A stretch of 9,485 bases of DNA from an uncultured Fidelibacterota bacterium (GTDB taxonomy: Bacteria; Fidelibacterota; Marinisomatia; Marinisomatales; UBA8229), in the NCBI GenBank assembly GCA_913054425.1, contig CAJXJG010000057.1:1-9485 (forward strand), read 5' to 3'. The notes under the pieces are model-generated. The model ran no database searches and was not told the origin of the DNA. It saw only the letters and a list, made by a program, of their open reading frames with translations. Of this stretch, positions 1 to 6,545 are shown in pieces. A program made the position numbers and the translations under genes. Numbering within the stretch: position 1 is the first letter of the stretch; every line of letters starts with the position of its first letter.

Positions 1-148
1 AGAAAAACAAGTACGCATTTTTTAAAGAATATTAAAAAATTATTCTACAATTAATTCATCCGAATAATTTCCCGTTTGGGTAAGCAATTCGATTTTATGC
101 CCGGTTTCGTTACCTATAAGCTGACCAAAAAATGAGAAAGAAAATAAT

Positions 149-1504
149 ATGACCAAAACTCTCAAATTCATTTCCCTGGTTTTATTTATTGCAATTACAC
201 CTGCAAATACAATCCCGGATAAATATCAGAAAATTGCGAATGATATTATTGAAGCATCACTTTCCGACAGTTTATCATACAACCGTCTGGCATATCTTTG
301 TGATACATTCGGTCCTCGACTGAGCGGATCAACCAATCTTGAAAATGCCATTGACTGGATCCTGGAAGCAATGAAAAAAGACGGCTTAACCAATGTCCGC
401 GGTGAAAAAGTAAAGGTACCGGTTTGGATCAGGGGGAAGGAATCTGCCCGGCTCATAAAACCTTTTGCAAAAGACCTGGCCATGCTGGGGCTAGGAGGCA
501 GTATAGGAACGCCCCGCGCTGGTATTCGCGGAGAAGTGATTGTGGTCAATAGTTTTGAAGAATTGGATGATCGAAAGGATGAGGTGAAGGGCAGGATTGT
601 ACTGTTCAATGCCGAATTTACGACCTACGGCGAAACGGTGCAGTACCGTTATAAAGGAGCACAGGCGGCAGCACAATATGGAGCTGTTGCCAGCCTGATC
701 AGGTCTGTAGGGCCCTGGTCCATGAATACTCCTCACACCGGGGGAATGGCTTACTCCGATACCATTCCTAAAATTCCCCATGCCGCCCTGACCCCTGAAG
801 ACGCCATGATGCTTCGTCGCATCCATGACCGCGGTGATAAAATTATCCTGGAGTTGAAAATGAAAGCGAAAATGGCTGCAGACAGGTATTCCCGTAATGT
901 GGTGGCGGAATTTCTCGGAAGTGAGTTTCCTGAGGAAGTGGTGGTGTTGGGTGGGCATATCGATTCCTGGGATGTAGGGCAGGGAGCTCAGGATGATGCT
1001 GGCGGATGCCTAGCAGCGTGGCACGCGGTGAAGCTCATCAAGGATTTAGGACTGCAGCCCCGCAGGACATTGAGGGTGGTGATGTGGACCAATGAGGAGA
1101 ATGGAGGTCGCGGTAATAAAGCCTACCGTGATGCCCACAGGGCTGAGTTGGATAACCACGTGGCGGCCATCGAATCTGATGGTGGTGTGTTTAAACCGAA
1201 AGGCTTCGGTTTTTCCGGATCGGCGGAAGCAATGGATATCGTGAGTGAAATTGGTACATTATTGGATAGGATTGGAGCCGGTGAAATTACAGAAGGCGGC
1301 CGGGCTGCTGATGTGACTCCTTTAAATGATGAAGGCGTACCGGTTATGTCTCTGAAGGTGGATGGTTCCAAATATTTCTGGTATCACCACACCAATGCAG
1401 ATACCTTTGACAAGGTAGATAGGGATGAACTCAACCGCTGTATGGCAGCCATGGCAATTATGGCGTTTGTGCTGGCAGATTTGGATGAACCTTTACCAAG
1501 GTAA
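149..1504 (+). CDS. Secreted M28 metallopeptidase, carboxypeptidase Q-like
   Basis: Predicted exported zinc-dependent exopeptidase of family M28 (451 aa), close in layout to animal carboxypeptidase Q (plasma glutamate carboxypeptidase), which hydrolyses dipeptides or small peptides. Residues 1-20 form a signal peptide (K-rich start, hydrophobic core, A-N-T). Residues 50-60 (DTFGPRLSGS region) and 111-121 (GLGGSIGTP) match the conserved N-terminal part. A PA-like insert lies around 120-235. The dinuclear zinc site is visible: His270 and Asp272 in GGHIDSWD, Asp282 in AQDDAGG, catalytic/ligand Glu316-Glu317 in NEENGG, Asp344 in ESDGG, and His414 in YHHTNADTFD. All expected ligands are present and the length is normal, so it should be active. 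The start ATG has a weak purine-rich site (GAGAAAG) about 8 bp upstream. It is probably its own transcription unit, since 113 bp and a possible terminator follow. Much of the gene is GC-richer than the downstream genes. The substrate is unknown. Confidence 0.93.
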   Translation: MTKTLKFISLVLFIAITPANTIPDKYQKIANDIIEASLSDSLSYNRLAYLCDTFGPRLSGSTNLENAIDWILEAMKKDGLTNVRGEKVKVPVWIRGKESARLIKPFAKDLAMLGLGGSIGTPRAGIRGEVIVVNSFEELDDRKDEVKGRIVLFNAEFTTYGETVQYRYKGAQAAAQYGAVASLIRSVGPWSMNTPHTGGMAYSDTIPKIPHAALTPEDAMMLRRIHDRGDKIILELKMKAKMAADRYSRNVVAEFLGSEFPEEVVVLGGHIDSWDVGQGAQDDAGGCLAAWHAVKLIKDLGLQPRRTLRVVMWTNEENGGRGNKAYRDAHRAELDNHVAAIESDGGVFKPKGFGFSGSAEAMDIVSEIGTLLDRIGAGEITEGGRAADVTPLNDEGVPVMSLKVDGSKYFWYHHTNADTFDKVDRDELNRCMAAMAIMAFVLADLDEPLPR

Positions 1505-1512
1505 TTTTTTTT
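1489..1512 (+). terminator. Possible weak intrinsic terminator of the M28 gene
   Basis: A 5-bp stem (ACCTT / AAGGT, loop TACC) spans the last codons and stop codon of the M28 gene and is followed by AA and eight T residues. The T-run position fits an intrinsic terminator, but the stem is short and lies inside the coding end, so efficiency is doubtful. Confidence 0.35.
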
Positions 1513-1617
1513 GTAATCTCTTCTTACTATCTACCCTCAATTGAATCCGCCCTGAATATAAATTGAAAAGATAAAAAATATGGCGAGTTTGTTAGAATTT
1601 AGAAAGGAAAATATATC

Positions 1618-2160
1618 ATGAAATGGCAATTCTCCACCATCATCCCAATTATAATTTTTATAACAGCTAACATTGTGGTGGCTGATGATTCCAAGAAGGA
1701 ATTATCCGATCCACTAAAACCATTTGAACAATATATTGGAAAAACATTTAAAGGAGAGTTTGCCAATTCAGCACCAGAAAAACCAGTCCATGATATTCTT
1801 CATTATGAAAGGGCGCTCAATGGTATTGCTATCCGCGCCATTCATAGTGTCAATAATGGAGAATACGGAGGGGAGTCAATTATTATGTGGGATGCAGATC
1901 AGGAAAGTTTAGTATCATGGTATTTCACAACAGCAGGGTTTTATACTCAGGCAACTATGCATTTTGAAGATGGAAATTTGATCAGTATAGAAGATGTTAC
2001 AGAAAATGATAATGGAATCACTCAAGTAAAAGCAATCGTAGAATTTTTACCTAATGGTCAAATGCATACTACATCTAAGTACCATATGAATGGTAAATGG
2101 ATCGATGGACACGAAATCTATTATAAAGAAGCACCAGATGCAGAGGTTATTTTCAAATAA
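1618..2160 (+). CDS. Secreted uncharacterised beta-rich protein
   Basis: A 180-aa protein with a clear signal peptide (MKWQF, hydrophobic residues 6-21, likely cleavage after VVA at 22). The mature part is rich in short alternating hydrophobic/polar strands and in aromatic and Gly residues: PFEQYIGKTFKGEF (35-48), YERALNGIAIR (63-73), NGEYGGESIIMWD (80-92), YFTTAGFYT (102-110), HMNGKW (156-161). This pattern suggests a small beta-barrel or lipocalin/calycin-like fold, but I see no catalytic motif or known metal site and no function can be assigned. A good ribosome binding site (AGAAAGGA, 1601-1608) lies 9 bp before the ATG. The next gene begins only 30 bp after its stop with its own strong ribosome binding site, so the two are probably co-transcribed. 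Both products face the outside of the cytoplasm, which hints at related roles. Confidence is high that it is a gene and low on role. Confidence 0.85.
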   Translation: MKWQFSTIIPIIIFITANIVVADDSKKELSDPLKPFEQYIGKTFKGEFANSAPEKPVHDILHYERALNGIAIRAIHSVNNGEYGGESIIMWDADQESLVSWYFTTAGFYTQATMHFEDGNLISIEDVTENDNGITQVKAIVEFLPNGQMHTTSKYHMNGKWIDGHEIYYKEAPDAEVIFK

Positions 2161-2179
2161 TACCATTAGATTATAAAAT

Positions 2180-2193
2180 AGGAGGAAATCCTG
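2180..2193 (+). promoter_or_regulatory. Strong ribosome binding site before a CTG start
   Basis: A perfect AGGAGG (2180-2185) is followed after 5 nt by the codon CTG at 2191. An in-frame stop TAG at 2179-2181 overlaps the site, so translation cannot begin further upstream. The next common start codon in frame, TTG at 2227, is 41 nt from the AGGAGG, too far to use it. This decides the start of the MBL-fold gene. Confidence 0.75.
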
Positions 2194-3618
2194 AAAAAAC
2201 TAACTATCATTATATTCCAAACTATATTGATTGGTATCCTGGTCTTGGTTTTGATTTCCAATTATATTTCTCTCGAGAGCCGGGATGTAATCGTTCGTGA
2301 CCCACAATCTATACAGGAATCAACAATTGAATATTTGCCGCCACCTCCACCAAAGTTTGAATTAGGTAATATTATAAAATTGGCAAGGGGTTTAAGAAAA
2401 CATTTTACTCCAACAATGGATCAAATTACAGATGATATTTTTCAGGCCAGAGGATACATGCTCGGCAGTATTGGAATGGTAAGTACAAGTGAAGGCATGG
2501 TGCTCATTGATGCAGGAGAGAATAAAGAAATAGCTTCTGAAATTTTAAAGGAGTTTAAAACTAAGGTGGATCTTCCTGTAAAATATATAATTCTGACACA
2601 TGGACATTTAGATCATATTCTAGGATTACCATCATTGGTTGAGGATAATACAGATATCATTTCTTCAGAAAAGGCTGCTCTGGTTATGGATAAAGATATA
2701 AACTGGCTTGGGGAATATCACTTCTGGGCAAGAGCAAATCAGTTTGGTAATGCTGCAGAAGAATATGCCTTAAAAAGGTTAATTGAGCTACCTTATAATC
2801 CTGATCAGGATAAGAAAATAATAGTACCTACGATTACATTTAAAGATCAACATTCGTTTACCCTCGGCGATAAAACATTTGAATTGTATTTAGGTCCGGG
2901 AGAAACAGAGGGACAGATTTTTATCTGGATCCCAGAAGATAGGGCTCTGTTCTGCGGAGACCTATACTATGAAAGTTTTCCAAATTTATCTTCACCTCTT
3001 CTTGAGGCACGACCAGTTGATCAGTGGATAAGATCTTTGAAAATGATAGCATCTTTAAATCCGGAATATTTAATCCCGGGGCACACAAGACCTGTAATTG
3101 GTGAAGATAAGATTCAACAGGTTTTGAAAGATCATATTAGAGCCATCGAATTTGTATATGATAAATCTATCGCTGCAATTAACGCTGGGAAAACTGCAGA
3201 AGAAGCCATTGCAGAAATAAAACTACCGAAAGATCTTGCTAAGCTCCCGCAACTTCAGGAAGTATATGGGCGGATAGATTGGTCTATCCGTGGTATTTAT
3301 CAAAGAGAAAAAGGTTGGTATGATGGATATGGAACAGGATTGAATCCATTGCCCGAAATTTATAAAGCACAGGAATTTGTGAAGTTATCTGGAGGAGTAG
3401 ATAAAATATTGCTTAGGGCTATAGAACTGCAGAAAAAGGGAGCCCACCAATTAGTTTGTGAATTGTGTGATATTGTGATAGCAGCAAATCCGGCTGAACA
3501 ACTGGCGCGAATTATAAAATCACATTCTCTTGATTATATGAGCCTGTCAGGCAATGGGAATATGATCGGTTTTTATCGCTCTGCTGCTTCACTGGAAAGA
3601 AAAGCAGTAGGAGATTAG
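2191..3618 (+). CDS. Membrane-anchored MBL-fold hydrolase, alkylsulfatase-like
   Basis: Metallo-beta-lactamase-fold enzyme (475 aa) related to SdsA1/BDS1-type alkylsulfatases, which release sulfate from alkyl sulfates. The chosen CTG start gives LKK followed by a hydrophobic helix (about residues 4-23), a signal anchor or uncleaved signal peptide; starting at TTG 2227 would remove the lysines. A PPPPPK linker follows near 50-55. Metal residues in this numbering: His137, His139, Asp141 and His142 in THGHLDH; Glu238 in GPGETEG, at the place of the metal-binding Glu of SdsA1 and of the usual His in other MBL enzymes; Asp257 in CGD, where alkylsulfatases have Glu; His298 in PGHTRPV. The segment IRGIYQREKGWYDG and the helical C-terminus match the alkylsulfatase dimerisation domain. 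The protein stops there, lacking the SCP2-like domain of the full-length (~650 aa) enzymes. Probably co-expressed with the secreted protein 30 bp upstream. Sulfatase activity is inferred; another ester or lactam hydrolase is possible. Confidence 0.88.
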   Translation: MKKLTIIIFQTILIGILVLVLISNYISLESRDVIVRDPQSIQESTIEYLPPPPPKFELGNIIKLARGLRKHFTPTMDQITDDIFQARGYMLGSIGMVSTSEGMVLIDAGENKEIASEILKEFKTKVDLPVKYIILTHGHLDHILGLPSLVEDNTDIISSEKAALVMDKDINWLGEYHFWARANQFGNAAEEYALKRLIELPYNPDQDKKIIVPTITFKDQHSFTLGDKTFELYLGPGETEGQIFIWIPEDRALFCGDLYYESFPNLSSPLLEARPVDQWIRSLKMIASLNPEYLIPGHTRPVIGEDKIQQVLKDHIRAIEFVYDKSIAAINAGKTAEEAIAEIKLPKDLAKLPQLQEVYGRIDWSIRGIYQREKGWYDGYGTGLNPLPEIYKAQEFVKLSGGVDKILLRAIELQKKGAHQLVCELCDIVIAANPAEQLARIIKSHSLDYMSLSGNGNMIGFYRSAASLERKAVGD

Positions 3619-3712
3619 CTGTAATTTTTTTTTGTTATCACCTAATGAAAGCCATGTGCTTAATTTAAAAGGATAAATATTTCTCCTTAATATCACCTAT
3701 AGTTTTAAAATT

Positions 3713-5041
3713 ATGAAAATATTTGATAAACTGATTCTTAGCACAGTTCTTATCTTAACAGCGATTCTATCCGCACAGGATTTTGAGGATTTAAATTTTG
3801 GGACAGATTCCACTTTTGAAATCTTGACATGGAATATTGAATGGTTTCCTAAAAATGGTCAAAATACAGTGGATTATGTGACTGCGATCATTCAAGCCCT
3901 TGACGTTGATGTATTAGCAATACAGGAAGTTGATGACACAGATATGTTCGATCAAATGCTTGAAAATCTTACTGACTATGAAGGATATTATGAATCCGCC
4001 TGGTTCGCCGGCCTAGCATATATTTACAAAACAGATGTAGTTGAAATCAATGAAATATATGAGATTTACACCACTTCACCGTATTGGAGTCCATTCCCAA
4101 GGTCACCAATGGTTATGGATATGAACTTTATGGGACAGAACTTTATCATTATAAATAATCACTTTAAATGTTGTGGAGACGGATATTTAGATCTCGATGA
4201 TTCCGGTGATGAAGAAACACGAAGATATATCGCCAGTAATTTATTGAAAGAGTATATAGATACACATTTCTCAAATGATAACGTGATTGTTTTAGGAGAT
4301 TTAAATGACATCCTAACTGATAATCCTGAAAACAATGTATTTCAGATGATTTTAGATGATCCAGAAAATTACCTGTTTGCTGATATGGAAATTGCAGAGG
4401 GAACCAGTTCCGGATGGTCGTATCCGACGTGGCCTTCTCATCTTGACCATATTCTCATAACGAATGAATTATTTGATGAACTCGAGAACAACAACTCTGA
4501 AGTCCAGACTATTAAAATAGACGAATATTGCGATGGTGGCTGGTATGAATATGACCAGAACGTATCCGACCACCGTCCGGTTGGTTTAAAAGTGGAATTT
4601 AATGTGATGACAGCAGTTGAGTTTACAGAAGGATGGAATATGATTGGCCTGCCTTTGATAGTTGATGACAGTGATTATCAAATCCAGTTTCCAGATGCTG
4701 TGGAAGGGACGCTCTACTCTTTCAATGGCAGTTACGATCCGGAGGAAACATTAATCCAGGGTAATGGATACTGGCTTCGATTTAATAATGCTGGGACAAC
4801 CACCATAACAGGCATACCTGTTACTGAAATATCTTTAAGCTTAAGTGCAGGCTGGAACCTGATCAGCGGTATCAGTACTCCTATGAGTGTTGTTGAGATA
4901 ATTGATCCTGACACTATCATTATAAATGGCACATTTTATGGATTTGAAAATAACTACGTTGAAGTTGATGAATTAATCCCCGGCAAGGGTTATTGGGTTC
5001 GTACAAATAATTCAGGCAGTATCATTTTGATGAGCGAGTGA
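3713..5041 (+). CDS. Secreted endonuclease/exonuclease/phosphatase-family protein with C-terminal repeats
   Basis: A 442-aa exported enzyme of the DNase I-like EEP superfamily. Signal peptide 1-21 (MKIFDK, hydrophobic 7-19, LSAQ). Catalytic domain about 34-297: Asn41 in LTWNIEWF, metal-binding Glu72 in AIQEVDD, His150 in INNHFKCCG, Asp196 and Asn198 in LGDLND, Asp245 in SHLDHIL, and Asp286-His287 in SDHRPVG. All key residues are present, so it should be a Mg-dependent phosphodiesterase; extracellular nuclease is the likeliest role, but phosphatase or lipid phosphodiesterase activity cannot be excluded. Residues 303-373 and 374-442 form two related units, each with a GWN-[ML]-I start and a G-[NK]-GYW-[LV]-R end, of a type seen on exported proteins, perhaps for surface attachment or sorting. 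Cys153-Cys154 and Cys273 may form a disulfide. No clear ribosome binding site precedes the ATG. Its stop overlaps the start of the next gene by 4 bp. Confidence 0.9.
   Translation: MKIFDKLILSTVLILTAILSAQDFEDLNFGTDSTFEILTWNIEWFPKNGQNTVDYVTAIIQALDVDVLAIQEVDDTDMFDQMLENLTDYEGYYESAWFAGLAYIYKTDVVEINEIYEIYTTSPYWSPFPRSPMVMDMNFMGQNFIIINNHFKCCGDGYLDLDDSGDEETRRYIASNLLKEYIDTHFSNDNVIVLGDLNDILTDNPENNVFQMILDDPENYLFADMEIAEGTSSGWSYPTWPSHLDHILITNELFDELENNNSEVQTIKIDEYCDGGWYEYDQNVSDHRPVGLKVEFNVMTAVEFTEGWNMIGLPLIVDDSDYQIQFPDAVEGTLYSFNGSYDPEETLIQGNGYWLRFNNAGTTTITGIPVTEISLSLSAGWNLISGISTPMSVVEIIDPDTIIINGTFYGFENNYVEVDELIPGKGYWVRTNNSGSIILMSE
4616..5038 (+). repeat. Tandem protein repeat region in the nuclease C-terminus
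   Basis: Two diverged ~70-residue units follow each other. Unit 1 runs from EGWNMIGLP to GNGYWLRFNNAG, and unit 2 from AGWNLISGIS to GKGYWVRTNNSG; both have a Y-x-F segment in the middle (LYSFNGSY, FYGFENNY). The match is at the protein level only; the DNA has diverged, so this is an old duplication. Confidence 0.75.
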
Positions 5042-5655
5042 TATTGCCGATAAATTGGAAATCAGCCAGGTTGAATAATATCCAAAAGCAGGTTTTTTTC
5101 TCATTACAGAAGGGTCAGTGCATTCTGTGGGGGTTACTCTTTTTATCTTCTGTCCTGCCATCCAGTTTTCAGACTGCCACCCAATTCGAGCTGGGTGGTG
5201 GTGCCGTTCTTTTGATGCCAAGGGAAACCTTTAACAAGGGGTGGGGATATGGGGCCAATGTCGGGTGGAATTTTTCCCCAGGATATGAAATCCATCTTAG
5301 TGTTGGAAATGTTCAAGTACGTGCTAAAGAGACAAATAGTCTCAAAGTGGTACAATCAGTTGTAGCAGGTGTTGAGATTTCTTTCCGGAGGAGAGGTCAA
5401 GCACACGGTTTTACTTCTATCGGACTTGGTTCTGTCTCAGGGGAGGACAACACCCTTTTTGTTTTTGGCGCGGGAATAAAAATTCCTATCCAACCGAAAT
5501 GGCTTATGCGGATTGAGCTTCGGGATTATCATCCGGAAATCGGAATTCCTTTCGTGAGCTTTCCGAAAAGTCAAGCCGCTATACAAGGATCCGGGGGCTC
5601 CCGGTACCTGGAGCTCAGGTTAGGATTATCACTTATTTTGAAAGGGAACAGGTAA
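5038..5655 (+). CDS. Predicted outer-membrane beta-barrel protein
   Basis: An uncharacterised 205-aa protein (from the GTG at 5038). A hydrophobic stretch CILWGLLFLSSVLPSS (about 28-43) acts as signal peptide. The rest is almost entirely alternating amphipathic strands with Gly and aromatic residues (QFELGGGAVLL, WGYGANVGWNF, YEIHLSVGNVQV, HGFTSIGLGSVS, LFVFGAGIKI, WLMRIELRDY, RYLELRLGLSLIL), typical of a small, about 8-stranded outer-membrane barrel. The GTG overlaps the nuclease stop (GTGA), which suggests translational coupling, but it gives an n-region of about 27 residues. A TTG at 5071 would give a more normal signal peptide, though neither has a clear ribosome binding site, so the start is uncertain. 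GC content is higher than in the nuclease gene. Role unknown; co-expression with the secreted nuclease is suggested by the overlap. Confidence 0.8.
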   Translation: MILPINWKSARLNNIQKQVFFSLQKGQCILWGLLFLSSVLPSSFQTATQFELGGGAVLLMPRETFNKGWGYGANVGWNFSPGYEIHLSVGNVQVRAKETNSLKVVQSVVAGVEISFRRRGQAHGFTSIGLGSVSGEDNTLFVFGAGIKIPIQPKWLMRIELRDYHPEIGIPFVSFPKSQAAIQGSGGSRYLELRLGLSLILKGNR

Positions 5656-5678
5656 TCCTGGTATGTACCTCCAGGATT
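5653..5678 (+). terminator. Hairpin at the end of the barrel gene
   Basis: A perfect 8-bp inverted repeat, AATCCTGG (5654-5661) and CCAGGATT (5671-5678), with a 9-nt loop starts at the stop codon of the barrel gene. It could end or protect the transcript and would also face fabA, which converges from the other strand. There is no T-run after it, so it is not a standard intrinsic terminator. Confidence 0.4.
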
Positions 5679-5715
5679 GGTGCCGTTTGCGATTAGTATG
5701 GATTTAATAATATTG

Positions 5716-6261
5716 TTAAAATGGATCTAAGGCAGGATCCTTGCCACGGTCCCAGGTCAGGTTTTCAAATAACCCAACCTGTAAATCCTTGGCAAAATAA
5801 ATAGCTTCATTTTTTACTTTTAAAACGGCATCTGCCCAGGCCATAAAAGTTGGTCTGGTTATGAATTTTCTGATATCAATCTGATAGGTGATCTTGTCAT
5901 GATAGGGTCGTACCTGCCCCTTGAATTTTAAGTCCTTTACACCCAGGGCGCGCCCGCGTCCGTTGCCGCCCATCCAGGTCAAAAAGAATCCAGTCAGCTG
6001 CCATAAGCCGTCCAGGCCTAAACATCCGGGCATGACGGGATCGTTTTTAAAGTGGCAGTCGAAAAACCAGTTCTTTTCATCAATGTCCAGCTCCGCTCTT
6101 ATTTCACCCTTGCCGTACTTTCCTCCATCCCTGGATATATGCAGAATTCGATCAACCATCAGCATGGGCGGCGTGGGCATTTTGCCTTTATCCATACCGA
6201 ATAATTTCCCCAGACCGCTGTCAATCATGTCTTTGTAGCTGTATTTGTTTTTTAATGGCAT
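5716..6261 (-). CDS. fabA: FabA: 3-hydroxydecanoyl-ACP dehydratase/isomerase
   Basis: A 181-aa cytoplasmic hot-dog-fold enzyme of type II fatty acid synthesis that dehydrates 3-hydroxyacyl-ACP. In classical FabA it also isomerises trans-2- to cis-3-decenoyl-ACP to start unsaturated fatty acid synthesis. It aligns with E. coli FabA over the full length almost without gaps: LFG near 20, MLMVDRI (33-39), the active-site block CHFKNDPVMPGCLGLDGLWQ with His70 and Asp84, GRGRALGVKDLKFKGQV (101-117) and a C-terminal DLQVGLFENL. The PGCLGLD-WQL context is that of FabA rather than FabZ. A short extra tail follows VGLF. The ribosome binding site before the ATG is weak. No fabB is adjacent, so whether a partner ketosynthase extends the cis product must be sought elsewhere in the genome. 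It stands alone, divergent from the Mut7-C gene. Confidence 0.95.
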   Translation of the reverse strand: MPLKNKYSYKDMIDSGLGKLFGMDKGKMPTPPMLMVDRILHISRDGGKYGKGEIRAELDIDEKNWFFDCHFKNDPVMPGCLGLDGLWQLTGFFLTWMGGNGRGRALGVKDLKFKGQVRPYHDKITYQIDIRKFITRPTFMAWADAVLKVKNEAIYFAKDLQVGLFENLTWDRGKDPALDPF

Positions 6262-6349
6262 AATTTCTGTTTTTAATTGGAATGTAAATTTACTCTGTTT
6301 CGGACAATTTATCTGAACAATTATTATTCAATTATATATTTTTAAAGGG

Positions 6350-6394
6350 TCATGTGTCTTTAAGTGCCGATGAGGACAGTGTAAATAAAGCCAT
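6350..6394 (-). CDS. Possible 14-residue leader ORF upstream of fabA
   Basis: On the minus strand, an unusually strong ribosome binding site (AGGAGGAGG, complement of 6397-6405) stands 2-5 nt before an ATG that opens a 14-codon frame (MALFTLSSSALKDT) ending in TGA at 6350. It lies 88 nt upstream of fabA in the same direction. It could be a leader peptide, the remains of a decayed gene, or chance; no longer frame continues from it. The site is far stronger than that of fabA itself. Confidence 0.25.
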   Translation of the reverse strand: MALFTLSSSALKDT

Positions 6395-6545
6395 TTCCTC
6401 CTCCTGTAATTCCTGACTGAAAATAAAACTGAAAAATATAATAAATATTATTCGATTGACTAACATGAATAAAAACATACACATTATATAACAATTTATC
6501 AAGGGAACATTTCATTGTATTACTTTATATCTTGTTTTTGAATTG

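Noticed and set aside
226..609. 127-codon minus-strand open frame over the M28 start
   Set aside because: It is antisense to conserved peptidase sequence and has Ser/Arg/Pro-rich low-quality composition typical of a shadow frame.
491..958. 155-codon open frame on the minus strand inside the M28 gene
   Set aside because: It lies wholly antisense to a well-supported peptidase, has an odd His/Arg/Phe-rich composition and no recognisable domain.
1541..1598. TTGAAT or TTGAAA with TATAAA or TAGAAT upstream of 1618 as a promoter
   Set aside because: The spacers are 10 or 24 nt, outside the workable range, so no promoter was called.
3663..3690. Inverted repeat AAGGA / TCCTT between the MBL-fold and nuclease genes
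   Set aside because: Only 5 bp with a 10-nt AT-rich loop and no T-run after it; too weak to call a terminator or regulator. The T-run at about 3625-3633 just after the MBL stop also lacks a good stem.
5921..6238. 105-codon plus-strand open frame
   Set aside because: It is antisense to fabA, whose match to the family is full length; the frame is Pro/Ser-rich and unlike a real protein.
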